Positions 8,226-19,576 of a stretch of DNA of 36,724 bases are shown one piece after another. The notes under the pieces were generated by a model. The model was not told the origin of the DNA. It ran no database searches and saw nothing but the letters and a program-made list of their open reading frames with translations. The DNA is from Haplomitrium mnioides. Lineage: Eukaryota > Marchantiophyta > Haplomitriopsida > Calobryales. The DNA lies in assembly GCA_049999725.1 (NCBI GenBank), contig JBNGIS010019667.1, positions 1 through 36,724 on the forward strand, in the 5' to 3' direction. The first letter of the stretch is position 1, and every line of letters begins with the position of its first letter. A program made the position numbers and the translations under genes.

Positions 8226-10262
8226 TCCACCTCCCAACGCTTATTGCCTTTCTATGGCAGCAGCACAAGCAACTTTGGACACGGACGCGTTGAATGAAGG
8301 CTACTCAATCCAGATCAAGCGTTGGCAACAAGCCATCAGAAGAGGTTAAAGTTTTGGTATACATGTGTTGTAATTCAAACCAACCACCAGTATGTTAGTC
8401 TTGCAATAACATGTGTGTGAAGTCCAGTCTCGTCACCACCTACGAGTTTCAATGTTGCCTCTATCGAATAGCAGCACCGACAACACCAGTAGTACCAACA
8501 TCAACTCAATAGAATATTACAATCGAACAAGTTGAACACAACCAAGATGCATTAGTACACCCATCAGCTCATCTAAAATGAAGGGTCTTGAATGAATAAC
8601 AACAGCAAACTATTATTACTCTCAATCAGGCGGGTGTCAAACCAAATGCAATCTGCACGAACCTACAAAATAAAGGAGAAAACACAATTTCACACTATTT
8701 GTACAACATCCGCAGTGCCAATAGAACTAAACGACTAGCTGGCCACACACCTCTCTCAACACTGCTCGATGAACTCGCCAATACGATACAATACTTCTCT
8801 CAAGTTGATGACTAGAACAAGCTCACCCACTTGTTAGTTATCTCGCCATCAACAAAGAAGACATGCACCAAGCTCGTTCCATGCAAAAGTTTCTTGTTGG
8901 AAGCTATATACAAAACCAACAAATACAATCTTCTGCTTTTGCATGTTATGTCAGTCACTACAACCAGCAATACATTCCCTTTTGCTTATTGCTTCATGTA
9001 GCGAGAGAAGAAAATAGACTATATATGGGCACTTTGATTATTGCGTGATGTTTGGGCTAACTTTGGTCTTTCTTCGGTTCCTTTATCTTCTCTCTCTTTT
9101 GTAATTGATAGGGAATTCGCTCTCATCAATGCACTTGATACACTATCTCCTGACGTCACTATGCTTCTTTGTCTCTAGCATGCTAACAAGAACATACTAG
9201 CCAACGACAAGAAGTCTTTCCCCACCAAAGAAGCTTGAGAAGAGTTCATACAGTCTTGAGAATAGCTCATAGATAGTCCGACAATTGTGGAAGACCATGA
9301 AGAAGAACTATTGTAGTTCAAAGACAAGTATCACGCGTACTTGGAAGTCATCAAATATGTAGAAGATGTTTGGTTGATCTAAAAAGAAAGGTGTGTTATT
9401 TACGACGATGTTTTCATTGTTTTCGTTGTTTAATATTGTTTAACGGTGTTTTGTAGGTTTGTTGCTTGGTTTTTTCAAGGGAAGAAATACTATGTACATG
9501 CTACCACTTCTCAAGTTGAATCAGCGTATGCAACGCTAAAGAAATGACTATTTTCTATGATCGGCAACCTTCTGACTATGGATACGACAGTGCAACAGAC
9601 AGCTTGCAACAATTATCCAAAAACATGTGAAAGATAATGCCATTGCAACTCTATTTCTTGTAGCCGACCAAGGTTTTTTTTTCAATGTTTTTGGTAAGAT
9701 TTCAAAAATAGCTCTGTGTAAAGCTTATGAACAGTACAAGATCCGTGAGGTTCTTAGTCCATGTCAATGCATGTTTGTATCAACTATGGGTATTACGTGC
9801 AAGCACAAGATGCATGGAACGCCTCTGGATGTGCACAACTTTGACCAACATTGGTGGTTGATTCAACCGCCAAAGGAACCAGCGGCATCAACACTGCCAG
9901 CAATGACTATCGAGACAACTCTGAAGCACATTGTGGATGAGTATAACAAAGCTTTTGCTTATGGCAAGCGTGTGATGCTTGAGAGGGTGATAGAAGTTAG
10001 TGAAACCACAAAAATTTGTAAGTCTAAGCGCATCCAAACACACGGAAGGCCTTTTGGATCAGCACACAAACTCCTATCTCAATTCGAGCTTGTCAACGTT
10101 GTGCTAGATGGTCTACCACAATGACGATACGAACAATGTAGAAACATCGGTCACAATATCAGCACTTATCCGGTGAAGTCAACGAGTGCTAAACTAGTTG
10201 CGCAACATTCTTTGCAATACTCTCACCAATCACATGACTCCATTTTTCATCAATTTATTTAA
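8220..10262 (+). pseudogene. MULE transposase with SWIM zinc finger, nonsense-riddled
   Basis: Transposase of a Mutator-like element, related to FAR1/FHY3 proteins. It would cut and join the element at its inverted arms. In order: AGVKPNAICTNLQNK (8632), RLAGHTPLSTLLDEL (8734), LEAIYKTNKYNLLLLHV (8897), where the family has Asp instead of the Glu at 8900; VIDREFALINAL with the second catalytic Asp at 9106-9108; HANKNILAND of the CxWH block (9179); and YYVHATTSQVESAYATLKK (9491). A SWIM finger with the CxCx(n)CxH pattern spans 9762-9806 (CQC...CKH). A final zinc-knuckle remnant (EQCRNIGHNIST, 10132) has two Cys changed to Tyr. A 66-bp intron is inferred at 9391-9456. Stops replace expected Trp (8999, 9035, 9176), Gln and Arg codons. 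The longest open piece, 9627-10124, is only the C-terminal part. Confidence 0.88.
9391..9456 (+). other. inferred intron in MULE transposase
   Basis: The sequence reads AAAGAAAG|GTGTGTTA...TTTTGTAG|GTTTGTTG. Removing these 66 bases restores the family reading KERFVAWF across the joint, while reading through gives unrelated residues. Donor and acceptor are GT and AG with a T-rich 3' half. The length is near the lower limit for plant introns. Confidence 0.7.
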
Positions 10263-10409
10263 TAAATGGAGGCAAATTACACACCAAGACCTTAATATCA
10301 ATCTTTTTTTTTGTCCAGCCAGGTTCAATGTTAGCAATTCAAACTACTTATACCAAAACAACGCAGAAATTTCCATAGTTCTACAATTAAATTGCTTCAA
10401 CATAATATC

Positions 10410-10811
10410 TTTAAATTTTAGTGAGGTATAATTGAATTGGGACGTGAGGAGCAGATCTAAAGAATTGTTGCCAGATAATTCTGTACTGCTAGAACTTTAG
10501 CTTCAATAGAGTCTGTGTAAATCTGAACATCATAGCAAGAACAAAAATATGAACAAATCATACTTCGAGTACTGGAATCCAATTACTCTAAGTTAAACTA
10601 CATCGAGGTCAGTTTCCTTTATGAAGTTGCTCTACATCTTCATCATCTACTCTTCTTACATGAAAAATGAAGGTCGCAAAATTGCATGACGAATGAAGAT
10701 CGAGCAAGGTTGTTCACGACGAAGGAAGAATGAGGGTTGTAAATAAAAGTAGCTCGCAAAATTCTGATCTTTTAGAAAATAAATAAGTGACTGTTGAAAT
10801 AATAAATGAGG
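10410..10811 (-). repeat. MULE right inverted arm
   Basis: Inverted copy of the left arm. It shares CTCACTAAAATTTAAA at its inner edge (10410-10425, on the minus strand), AGAGTCTGTGTAAATCTG near 10506, GAACAAAAATATGAACAA near 10539, and CAAAATTCTGATC near 10757. Divergence is visible as many substitutions and small gaps, so the element is old. Confidence 0.75.
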
Positions 10812-10949
10812 GTGTGGGCTATATAGCAAAAAATTACGGGCTATCTAACAATTTCTTGAAAATATCCGTAGTAGCTTTGGGATTGAATGGTAATTATCCA
10901 TTAAAACTAGTATCTAACTCATATTATTGTTACCATACAAGTACTATAT

Positions 10950-11139
10950 TTATGTAGTATTGTGTATACATGAATATATTATAAATGAGAGTAATAATTG
11001 AATAGATTATAATTTGATATATATTCATGTAATATTGTATTTGCATGAATATGTTATAAATGAGAGTAATAATTGAATAGATCAGAGTTTGATATATATT
11101 CATGTAATATTGTGTATATATAAATATATTATAAATGAG
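10950..11139 (+). repeat. 75-bp tandem repeat, about 2.5 copies
   Basis: Two full 75-bp units (10975-11049 and 11050-11124) begin TATxTTATAAATGAG and end with TTCATGTAATATTGT and a variable tail. They differ at a handful of positions. A partial unit precedes (from about 10950) and another follows (11125-11139). Very AT-rich and noncoding. Confidence 0.85.
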
Positions 11140-11913
11140 CCAATGTATTGCTTGATTATATCATATAATTCACAATATGTAGATAGAGAAATTTTAAGTT
11201 CAATATTGGTTATTTGGAAGGCATATTTTGAAATCAAAAATTTTCAAAATCTCTTTGATATAACATTCCTTTTTTCTTACAATCTTCTCTCATTTTAGCC
11301 TACTACACTATATTTTTCCACATATATATAATTTTCCTTCTTTGCATCTCATTAAATCCCAATTCAAAAAACAATAAATTTTCTGCAAAGAAGAACAAAA
11401 GACGATGTCACTTCTAATCAAGCCCATAAGAGAAATTTTGCAAGTAGTAAGAAAGATTGAAGCAACATTTGTAAAGAAAATAACTCGCTAATATGTTGAT
11501 TGATCAACGGAAATTTTGGCCCATGAATGAATCAATCAATGAGACATTCTAAAATCTTTAATTCAGCGAGAGGTAATTTTTCAAAAAGATTAAAAAAATT
11601 TTGAAGATAGCAAATCACTAAAGATTAACTAAACATCTCTAAATCAACAAGAAGAGCATGATTTGCAAATAAGAATAAATTCAATATTGAGGATTTGAAG
11701 AACATAAAATAAAATTTATCAAACTGCTCATGTGTCTGAAGTAATTTTTTAAAAGTTCAAAATTCTCAAAAAGTTTAAAATTCAAGAAAGCTCAGATTTT
11801 TGAAAGTTTGACATTAAGAAAGTTTGAACTAATTGACGGAAAACCTTTACGGACGGAAAATTTTGATGGTCCATCATTCCCTTCTTCACAAACTCTTTAA
11901 TATAAAATAATAT
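11140..11913. other. AT-rich intergenic sequence
   Basis: No coding motif, RNA gene or clear repeat was recognised. It ends at the TAAAT target duplication of the short-LTR copia element. Confidence 0.5.
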
Positions 11914-11918
11914 TAAAT

Positions 11919-12030
11919 TGTTATCGCATAAGCACCTCATACATACACATAGGAGTCTCCAGACGAATGAATGGATTGAATGTTGTGTAACCTACTTACA
12001 TAGGGTGTATTTATATATGTCCCTATAACA
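11919..12030 (-). repeat. 3' LTR of short-LTR copia element
   Basis: 112 bp, starting TGTTATCGCATAAG and ending CCCTATAACA on the plus strand, so the ends form a six-base perfect inverted pair (TGTTAT/ATAACA). It shares GGAGACT-type and GACGAATGAATGGATTGA blocks with the 5' LTR. A few indels and substitutions separate the two copies. Confidence 0.92.
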
Positions 12031-12041
12031 CTCCTCCTTGG
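12031..12041 (-). other. polypurine tract
   Basis: The minus strand reads CCAAGGAGGAG immediately before the 3' LTR. Its position and purine content fit the plus-strand primer site of reverse transcription. Confidence 0.75.
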
Positions 12042-12699
12042 CTGATTCTTTGTCTAGTAATCAGCCACTCTAGGATTATTTGCTATGCAAGTCCTATTTG
12101 AAATACTATTTATGTGTGGTCTCATTAAAACCCTCTCGCTTTCTTCCGAGTGAAAGAGTGCCACCACATAATTTATAGGTATGAATATAATATAGTGTGT
12201 GGAGTGTGTGTGTAATTAATAAAATGTTAATGTCAAAATATTGCTTTGATAGTAAAGCTAATGTATGGTGTTGTTGCATAGTGTCGTTGCGTCCTCGTAC
12301 TTATATCCTGAACATCTGTCTGAAAAATGATGTCAACTTCAAATGCTGAAAAATGATGTCAGCTTCAAATGTAATATGCTAATGTCATGATGACTTGTAT
12401 GGCATTTCAAACAAGTTAGATATTTTCAAAAAGAAATGACTAAATTTGCAAGCTTGATCTTCATGACTAAAGGTCAAAAAAATAGCATAGGCAATCCTTA
12501 TTTGTTGTTTTGGTGTAGTTCAGATAATCTTCTTAAACCAAGCCCTTGAGTATGTGTTATGTGTAGAGCAGGTGGAAGTGGTTTGGTGAAGATATTTCCT
12601 CTATTATCTTTGCTTGTTATCTATTGAACATTTATTTTGTCACTGTATTGCTAATGGGTGTAGAAGAATTGGAGGGCAATGTGCTTAATTATGCCACCC

Positions 12700-15600
12700 T
12701 TGATAAATCCTTGAGAAATTTAGTCAATGCATGGTTGATTGTCGTCGTATATTATTGTAGGGAATTGAAGTAGAGGTTGGCCAATATTGATGTTGATATG
12801 ATCAGTGAGTTGTCGAAGCCAAATGCATTCCCTACTAGCCTTATAGAGTGTTATGATTTCTGCATAGTTAGTTTAGGTAGTCATAATGGTCTATTTAGTG
12901 CTTTTCCATGAGATAGCAGTGCTTCTTTTAAGGAAGACGTATCCTATTTGAGACTTTGCGTCATCATGATTGGATAAATATCCACACTCGGCATAACATA
13001 TAATTTCATTTGGTGCATTTTTAGGGAAGAAGAGTCTCATATCTTTTGTACCTTTCAGGTATTTGAAAATGTGTTTGAGTCTATTATAGTCGCGAATGGT
13101 AGGCTGGGAGTTGTGCCTTGCAAGCATGTTTACTGCAAAAGATATGTCAGGTCTAGTTTGATTTGAAAGGTATATAAGATTGCGAGAGGTATGGTTTTTC
13201 TGATCCCAGAGTTTGTTCATATTTCTTTCTTTTTTCCAAACATATCTTTGGTTGAGTCCAAAGATCTCATTTCCATGGGAGTGCTCGTCAAATGAGCATC
13301 ATTTATATTGAATTATTTGAGGATTTTGGCCATGTATGTAGACTGGTGGATCAGAATTCCATCAAGTAGATGCTCAAACTGAATGCCAAGACAGAGATCT
13401 GGTTCTTCGATGTCTCACATTTCAAATATATCTTTTAGTTTGGTAATTGTGTTGGCTACTAGTATTTTTGTGCCAAAAGTATTTATGTCATCTATATAAA
13501 GTGCAATTATGACGTATTCAGAGTCTTGGTGTTTCATGAACAAGCATGGAGCAATGTCATCATTTGTAAAATTTAGTGTTATCATTTCTGATTTGATTCT
13601 TTGGTACCAATTTCTGCCACTCTATTTGAGTCCATATATTGATCCCATGACTTAAACTGTCATTTGTATTCCTCATTGATTGATTGGTGATCCACATGCA
13701 TTAATAGAATGCTTTGCCAACTTCACATTTTCATGTGGTATACTTTGATGATGGGGGACAAAAGGTCCACTATGGTGTTGCTTATGTAGCTTGTATGTAT
13801 GTGGGACTAAAGATCCTCTGAAATGCTACGTGCTCAGTGAATTTGTTGGCTAAACTAAAGGTCCTTGAATGGCATTGTGCAACTTCTTTTCCATCATTTG
13901 GCATTGTCTTTTCGACATAAGGACTACATGTCCTTTCTGATTTGGCAGTAGCATTTTATGGACAAAAGGTCCTTTCATTTGTTGGCCATAGAGGATAGAG
14001 GGTCATTTTCCCATATTGAAGTCTTTATTAACAAAAATTCCATTTTTATTCATTGTGCCTCTATGGACTAAGGGTCCATTTTCATAGTGCATATCATGAG
14101 GGACAGAAGGTCCAACCTCAGAGTTTAGACCATGAGAGACAAAAGGTCCAATCTCAGTATTTGGGCTGTTTTGGACTAAAGATCCATTTGTATTGTGGTT
14201 GTTCTCCCCTTGAATATGAAATGCCATTCTTGATATGAGTTTGAAGGGTGTCTTCATAAAAATATGGGTGTCTAAAATGCCATATAAGTAGGCAGTAATG
14301 ACGTCCATGATGTGCATAGTGAGATGGCATTGGATAGCAAATGTTTTATTTATATAGTATCAATAACAGGTGAGTATGTGAGGTCATAATCATGTTTAGG
14401 GATTTGACTGTATCCCTTGGCCACTAGTCTTGCTTTGTATCGTATGACATTGCCTTTTGCATTGTGTTTTCAGACAAAAATAAATCTGTAATTTGTGAGG
14501 TGCATGTCATGAAGTGTTGGCATTATAGATCCAAATACTTGTCGTCGTATGAGAGAGTCAACTTCTGAATTTATGGTTGTCTCTCATTGGGGCCAATCAG
14601 TTCTTGATTGTGCTTGTTGTACAGATAAAAGGCTGTCAGGTGTACCATTGTCTATTAATTGTGATATAGAGAATGCAAATAGATCATCTATAGGGGTCTA
14701 GAATCTGTCCTATATGTGATTGGTATGGGAATAGTTAATTGTTACTTCATCGTTGTTGGTCGCAACGTGTAACGATGTTGGAGATTTTGGTTTATTCTTT
14801 GAGCCTTTAGATCTGCCACGTTTTGCTTTTGGTTGTATTTCACTGGCAAGAGCGTTGACTTTTTGGAGTCAAACTAACATGTTGGCTACATCAACATGTG
14901 ATTTGGTAACGTTGGCTGCATTGTTAAATGCATCAAACATTTTGATCAATGTTTGCTATAAATGGAGGATTCGTTTGACTTTGGTTTTGGATTGTCCATT
15001 TTGTTGATCAATGTCTAATGGCAAGTGTTCGTGTCAGATTAAGTTGTCCTCAAGTTTGGGTTGTACAGCTTTGTCCTCTTGTAACAGATGTGGGAAAGAT
15101 TCTTCAAAGAACTAATAGTCTGCACATCGAGACTTAAACACATTAGAGGTTGAAGGTTCAAGATATCTGATGATAGAAGGAGATTCAAAATCTATGTATA
15201 TGCCTTTTTGGCGTTGGGGTCCCATTTTTGTTTAGTGTGGTCCTAAGATTGGGACAAAGACTATGCAGCCAAAGGTGCGAGCATGCGAGGTATCTACGGG
15301 AACTCTGGCTGCAAGTTCATATGGGGAGTTTTGATTGAATGTAGATGGTCTATAGCGCAATAAGAATGATACGTACATGATTGCGTGTTCCCAAGGTGTG
15401 GTGGGGAGGTTGGAGTTCAGAAGTAATGGTCTTGCTATTAGTCGTATTCTCTTTATAGCAGAATCTGCAATGCCATTTTGAAATTGTATATGCAGAACTG
15501 AATATTGGATATCTATGCCGGTAGACATGCAAAAGTCGTCAAATGTTTGGGAGGAGAATTCTATAGCGTTGTCCACTCTCAGATTTTTTATTGGGTAATC

Positions 15601-17464
15601 AAGAAATTGTGCCAAGAGTTTTAATATTTGAGATAGAAGTTTCGGGAAGACCATGTTTTTGGTCGTGAGTAGGGATACCTGTGACCATTTGGATGATACA
15701 TCAATGGTGACTAGGAAGTATCGAAATGGTCTCAAAGGTGGATTGATAGGTCCAGAGATATCAGCGTGGATTCTCTCGAGGATTTGAGGAATTGTGATTA
15801 TTGTTTTGTCATTAGAGGGTGCAATTCTCAGTTTGCGTTGTGTGCATGCTAAGCATGGGGTATTCTATGGCAAGGGGTGCATGTTCTATGGTATGCCTTT
15901 GCTATCACTTTTTATGCGGTAGAACATATCTCAGTCAAGATGCCCTAAGCGGTTGTGTCATGTGAGGGATGTAGAGATTAGTGTCGTAGAGACATGATAT
16001 GAGCAGATTTTGGTAGTGTATAGGCCAGGTGGAGAAAACATGAATGATTCTCATATATCAAAGCTTGTTGCTGTTGGACTCAAGATATAGAGTACTTTAG
16101 TGTCTTGAAAAAAGTCTGGTTTGAATGTAGAAACTGTTTTGTCGTATATCTCAGAAACTACTGAGGTTTCTGGTTGCTGTAGGTGCATAAATGGCAGATT
16201 GGATATCCAGTTTGGTGTCGTTTGGAAAGAGTATGATGGCTAGACCATGCTCTTCTTCAATTTAATTGTGGCTGGTGATTGTGGTCATTGGTCTGAAAGA
16301 AGGTTTAATCGATGAGATGTATTGTCGGTCTTGCAATACAGTGTGCAAAGATCCGCTATCTACAATGCAAGTTATCTTGGATTTGTTTTCTTGGTTTGAC
16401 AGAGAGGGATGAGTCATGTGACTCTGAGGATGTAGATTGTACGATGGATATTCATCCATATCTATCAATTCCAATAAGTTAACATGTACCTAATTGTTGT
16501 GAGGTTTAATGCTCTGTTGGTATAAGCGCACTAGGTGCGCGGATACCCTGCAAGTAGGCCAGGTGTGGCCACGAGTGCCACAACAATTGCAGGTCATCTG
16601 CGGTTGGGGCGAATAAGATTGAGTATGTCGACCTCTATTGGGTCGTCTACCTCTTCTATTGGTCCATGTGCATTGTCAATCACGTTCTGGTGTCATTGTT
16701 GTGGACATTCGGTATGTCGATCCATGTTGTTGGGGGTTGGAGGTCGACTAGTGTTCGGGTAGGTTGTGCTACCCCTAAATCTGGAGTGTCCCCTTCCTCT
16801 GCCTCTGGAAAGATTTCTGTTTCTAGAGCGGGGATATTGTCTAGTCCCTGTAAAGTGTGACTCAAGGTTCTGTAGAGGTGCGACAAATCCTAGGGGTCGT
16901 TTTTTTGCATTTTCTACAAGGAGGAGTTGATGCTTTTCAGCTAGTATCATGTATGCTATGAGTTTAGAGTATCGAATGAGTCACATGTTTCGATATTGTG
17001 ATGCTAGAATGAGATTGCTCACAAGGAAAGTCGATAGAGTCTTCTCTATTTGCTCTTTGTCGATCACGAGGTGACCATAAATTGCCAATTGTGAGACAAT
17101 ACGGAACAATTTGCTATTGTAATTGACTATGGACGTATGGTTCTGAACGCAGAGATTGATCTAGTCGTGTCTTGTTGAAGGAAGCAATATGCTTGTCAGA
17201 TGGTCAAATCTTAGTCCCAGTTCTTCCTATAGTAGGTGGGGACTATTGTAGTTCAGGTATTGGAGTATAAGAGGTTCCACCAGATGGTGTCGAATCAGAA
17301 TGAAGGTTTTGGCTACATCTCGAGAGCTTATCTCGTAGTTTGTATTGAGTATTTTGCATATGCCCTTGGATATCATGTATATGGATGACATCTAGTGACC
17401 ATAATGAATAGTTGGAGCCATCAAATCTTAGTGCTTGGAATTTCATAGATGCTACAGATGCCAT
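12700..17464 (-). pseudogene. copia gag-pol polyprotein, decayed, with repeat insert in RT
   Basis: Polyprotein for capsid, protease, integrase and reverse transcriptase/RNase H. It opens at 17464 (MASVASMKFQ) with the UBN2 gag motif FDGSNYSLWSLDV. A CCHC zinc knuckle spans 16591-16550. Protease has IVDSGSLHT (Asp-Ser-Gly 16360-16352). GAG-pre-integrase HNRLGH and a CLAC pair lie near 15950-15840. The integrase core (15735-15232) keeps VTIDVSSKW and LRVDNAIEF, but the usual Glu is Asp in NGIADSAIKR. A basic KRGRSKGSKNKPK stretch (about 14825) resembles an AT-hook. RT has [12 protein letters not shown] (about 14425), MDVITAYLYG (14308) and the YIDD box (13498-13487). RNase H follows (13220-12700). 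Numerous stops and frame changes. The distance from the first RT Asp to the box is 271 codons in one frame, far above the roughly 80 usual for copia, because of the repeat array described separately. Confidence 0.9.
13745..14230 (-). repeat. in-frame Gly-Pro-x-Val repeat array inside copia RT
   Basis: A near-palindromic 13-base word, GGACnAAAGGTCC on the plus strand, recurs at 14173, 14137, 14101 and 14065 (exactly 36 bases apart) and again at 13960, 13921, 13852, 13804 and 13756. All spacings (36, 36, 36, 105, 39, 69, 48, 48) are multiples of three. On the coding strand each copy encodes Gly-Pro-(Phe/Leu/Ser)-Val, as in GPFVSHGLNSEV and GPSVPHDMHYEN, so the array forms about eleven 12-23-residue units. 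It lies between the first RT catalytic Asp and the YGLK motif. Confidence 0.85.
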
Positions 17465-19454
17465 TTGCAGGTCTTTGCTCTATTTTTCTAGGAAAACCTG
17501 TGAGTGAGTGAGATGAACCAAGATATCTGGTGAATATAGCGTTGGGTCAAGGTGATGGTTGTTCTATACTTTGTATAGATTGGTGATTGATCGAAGTTTG
17601 GTCGATCACAGACCCGTATACATGTTTATGTTTTCTACTTTAAGTAGAAAAAATGAAAATCTGAAATGAAAAATAGGAAAGAATTGATGGAATGCAAGTC
17701 AATTGGTATATACTACTAAAAAAGAAATAGAAATTGATATTGCTAATAGGTAAAAGGACTGCTATGTATGAATGTGTATCTACTCTTATTGGTATGCCTA
17801 TAGTGTGTTCTCCAAGAATGTCTCTGTGTATGAGTCTAGTTCCTCCGATCGTTGTTGTGTCGCTTTGGAATGCTGATCCTGGAAAAAAGAAGAGGAAAAA
17901 AGTGTTGCAAGTATGGTGAGATAGTGGGTTTTGCTTGTGGAGGCAGCAGGGGTCAAGGTTTCTAGTTAGTATGAGTCGCCTATAGTCTCTACCAGAAATA
18001 TTTCAGAATCAAATGGTGTTTCCCCTTTGAAGATTAGATTCGTTCAGAAAAAAAAAGAATCAATAAAAAATAAGCAAGAGGTGGGTTGAGAAGATTGAAC
18101 CTTTGACGTGTTGGAGAATAAAGTGAAAGAACTTGAAGTGGGAAGATGCAAGTTCCTCTTATGTGAATGTCGATATAGCTATGTGTAGCAATCTGTGTGA
18201 AAGTATTTCTCACCGAAGGTAGATGTAGTTGTGTTCGGAGAGGAGTTGAAATCACTGAGGTCTACGTTGCTACATAGACAGATGAGTCAAAATTGTGCAC
18301 TATAAGAGTAGACAAAAATGGGCAGGTGTCTGATGTTGCAGTCACACATAGATGTCAGATAGTATTAGGAGTTCAATGCTAGGTCAGTGTAGAAATGTCT
18401 TGTCTCCCCTTGGTCCGTGACGATGCTTTTGTCATAAAGGACAGGTAGGTTGTCATTGAGTAACAGTAGAGAAACACAAGCAGGAAAGAGAGTAAACCAA
18501 GAATGGAAAAAAGAACAATGAGAAGGTGGTAAGCTCTTGTGCTTATACTTCAGTGTTAGAGAGGAATGAAAAAGGGGTAAAAGGAAAGAATGAAAGGAAA
18601 GGTTGAGTATAGGGGTGGAATAGCAAGTTTGTATACTCTGGTGTCAAAGAAGAATGTGTGTACATGTTGTTACTATCGCGTGTGCTAGGTGGTTCCCAGC
18701 AAGGAGAAAGGAGAGAAAAACGTGAATATCACAAAGAACCACGAGTAGAAGGAAAAAAAACGATAGTTTGTGCACAAGTGAGAGGTTAGTATAAAGAAGT
18801 GTAGTGATGGAAACATAAAGAAAAGAAGAATGCGACCTAGTAGATGTTGTTGTTGAAGAGTAAGGAGGATGGACAGCTTCAGCCCATCTTAGGCGAGGGA
18901 CAAAGGAAAACAAGAAGGATACAATGCGAGTTGACCTCAGGCAAGCACAAAATGTTGTGGTGCTCTGCTAGAGTCAATGAATAAATATAGTAGCAAACTA
19001 GTGTTGCGCGGAGGTCGTCCAATAGAGGGAAAAAAAAGGAAGATCACTCGCAATGCCGTAGTACGGAGTGATGTTACCAAGTAGATAAGAAGGTGTCTCT
19101 CGCAAGGAGTGATGTCCCCGAGTAGAGAAGGAGGAAGTTGCGGCGGCTGTCAAAGAGAAACATAGTGTTGAGTGAGCCAACAGGATGAGCTAGGGTCGTG
19201 AGGTGCGCCCTAGTTTGTACGGGAGACACCTCAAGGAAAAGAATGAGAAAAGAAGAGAAAACAAGGAAGGAAAAAAAAAAAAAAAACATGTATACTCGCT
19301 AGATAGAGATGGAAAAAATGGTATAACAAGAGAGAAAAAAAAATGTGTTCGACGAAAAAAAATGTTAGTGCATGGAGAAGGTTGCAAACAAATGACGTAA
19401 GAGCTTTCTGAGATGTTGTGCGGATTTGAGCGCATGCGGGAAAAAAAATTTTCT
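17465..19454 (-). other. long leader of the short-LTR copia element
   Basis: About 2 kb separates the primer site from the gag start. The minus strand is pyrimidine-rich (the plus strand has many GAGAAAAAA tracts, for example 19250-19420). Its open frames (18913-18644, 19435-19190 and similar) are low-complexity Phe/Ser/Leu strings with no known motif, so I do not call them genes. It may be a genuine untranslated leader or a region gained by insertion. Confidence 0.6.
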
Positions 19455-19478
19455 GTAGAGTCCGTCGTGTTGATAACG
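19455..19478 (-). other. possible primer-binding site
   Basis: The minus strand after the 5' LTR reads CGTTATCAACACGACGGACT. The TATCA core recalls the initiator-Met primer sequence TGGTATCAGAGC, but the flanks differ. It could be a decayed iMet site or a site for another tRNA or tRNA fragment. Position is good; identity is uncertain. Confidence 0.35.
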
Positions 19479-19576
19479 TGTTATCGCATGACATACGCAC
19501 GGAAGTCTCCAGACGAATGAATGGATTGAGTGTTGTGTAATCTACTTACATAAGGCATATATATGTCCCTATAGCA
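19479..19576 (-). repeat. 5' LTR of short-LTR copia element
   Basis: 98 bp, starting TGTTATCGCATGAC and ending CCCTATAGCA on the plus strand. It is shorter than the other copy mainly near its start (after TGTTATCGCAT) and in the TATATATG region. The TAAAT duplication follows directly. Confidence 0.92.

Larger units (their letters stand above)
7526..10811 (+). mobile_element. Mutator-like DNA transposon (MULE)
   Basis: The element is bounded by long inverted arms (left about 7526-8012, right about 10410-10811) and encloses a decayed MULE transposase read on the plus strand. Long arms are characteristic of Mutator elements. The outermost ends are not resolved: similarity between arms fades at about 7526 and 10811, and the 9-11 bp target duplication expected for the family was not found. 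The word GGGCTAT, seen twice just outside the right arm (10816 and 10849), may belong to the true end. It lies upstream of the TRAPPC13 5' end. Confidence 0.75.

Noticed and set aside
9627-10124. 165-codon open frame as a domesticated FAR1-like gene
   Set aside because: It is only the SWIM-containing C-terminal part of the MULE transposase; the upstream catalytic part is full of stops and inverted arms surround it.
18644-19500. Several minus-strand frames rich in Phe, Ser and Leu
   Set aside because: They come from pyrimidine-rich tracts of the copia leader and show no protein signature; no env-like features such as a credible signal plus transmembrane arrangement.
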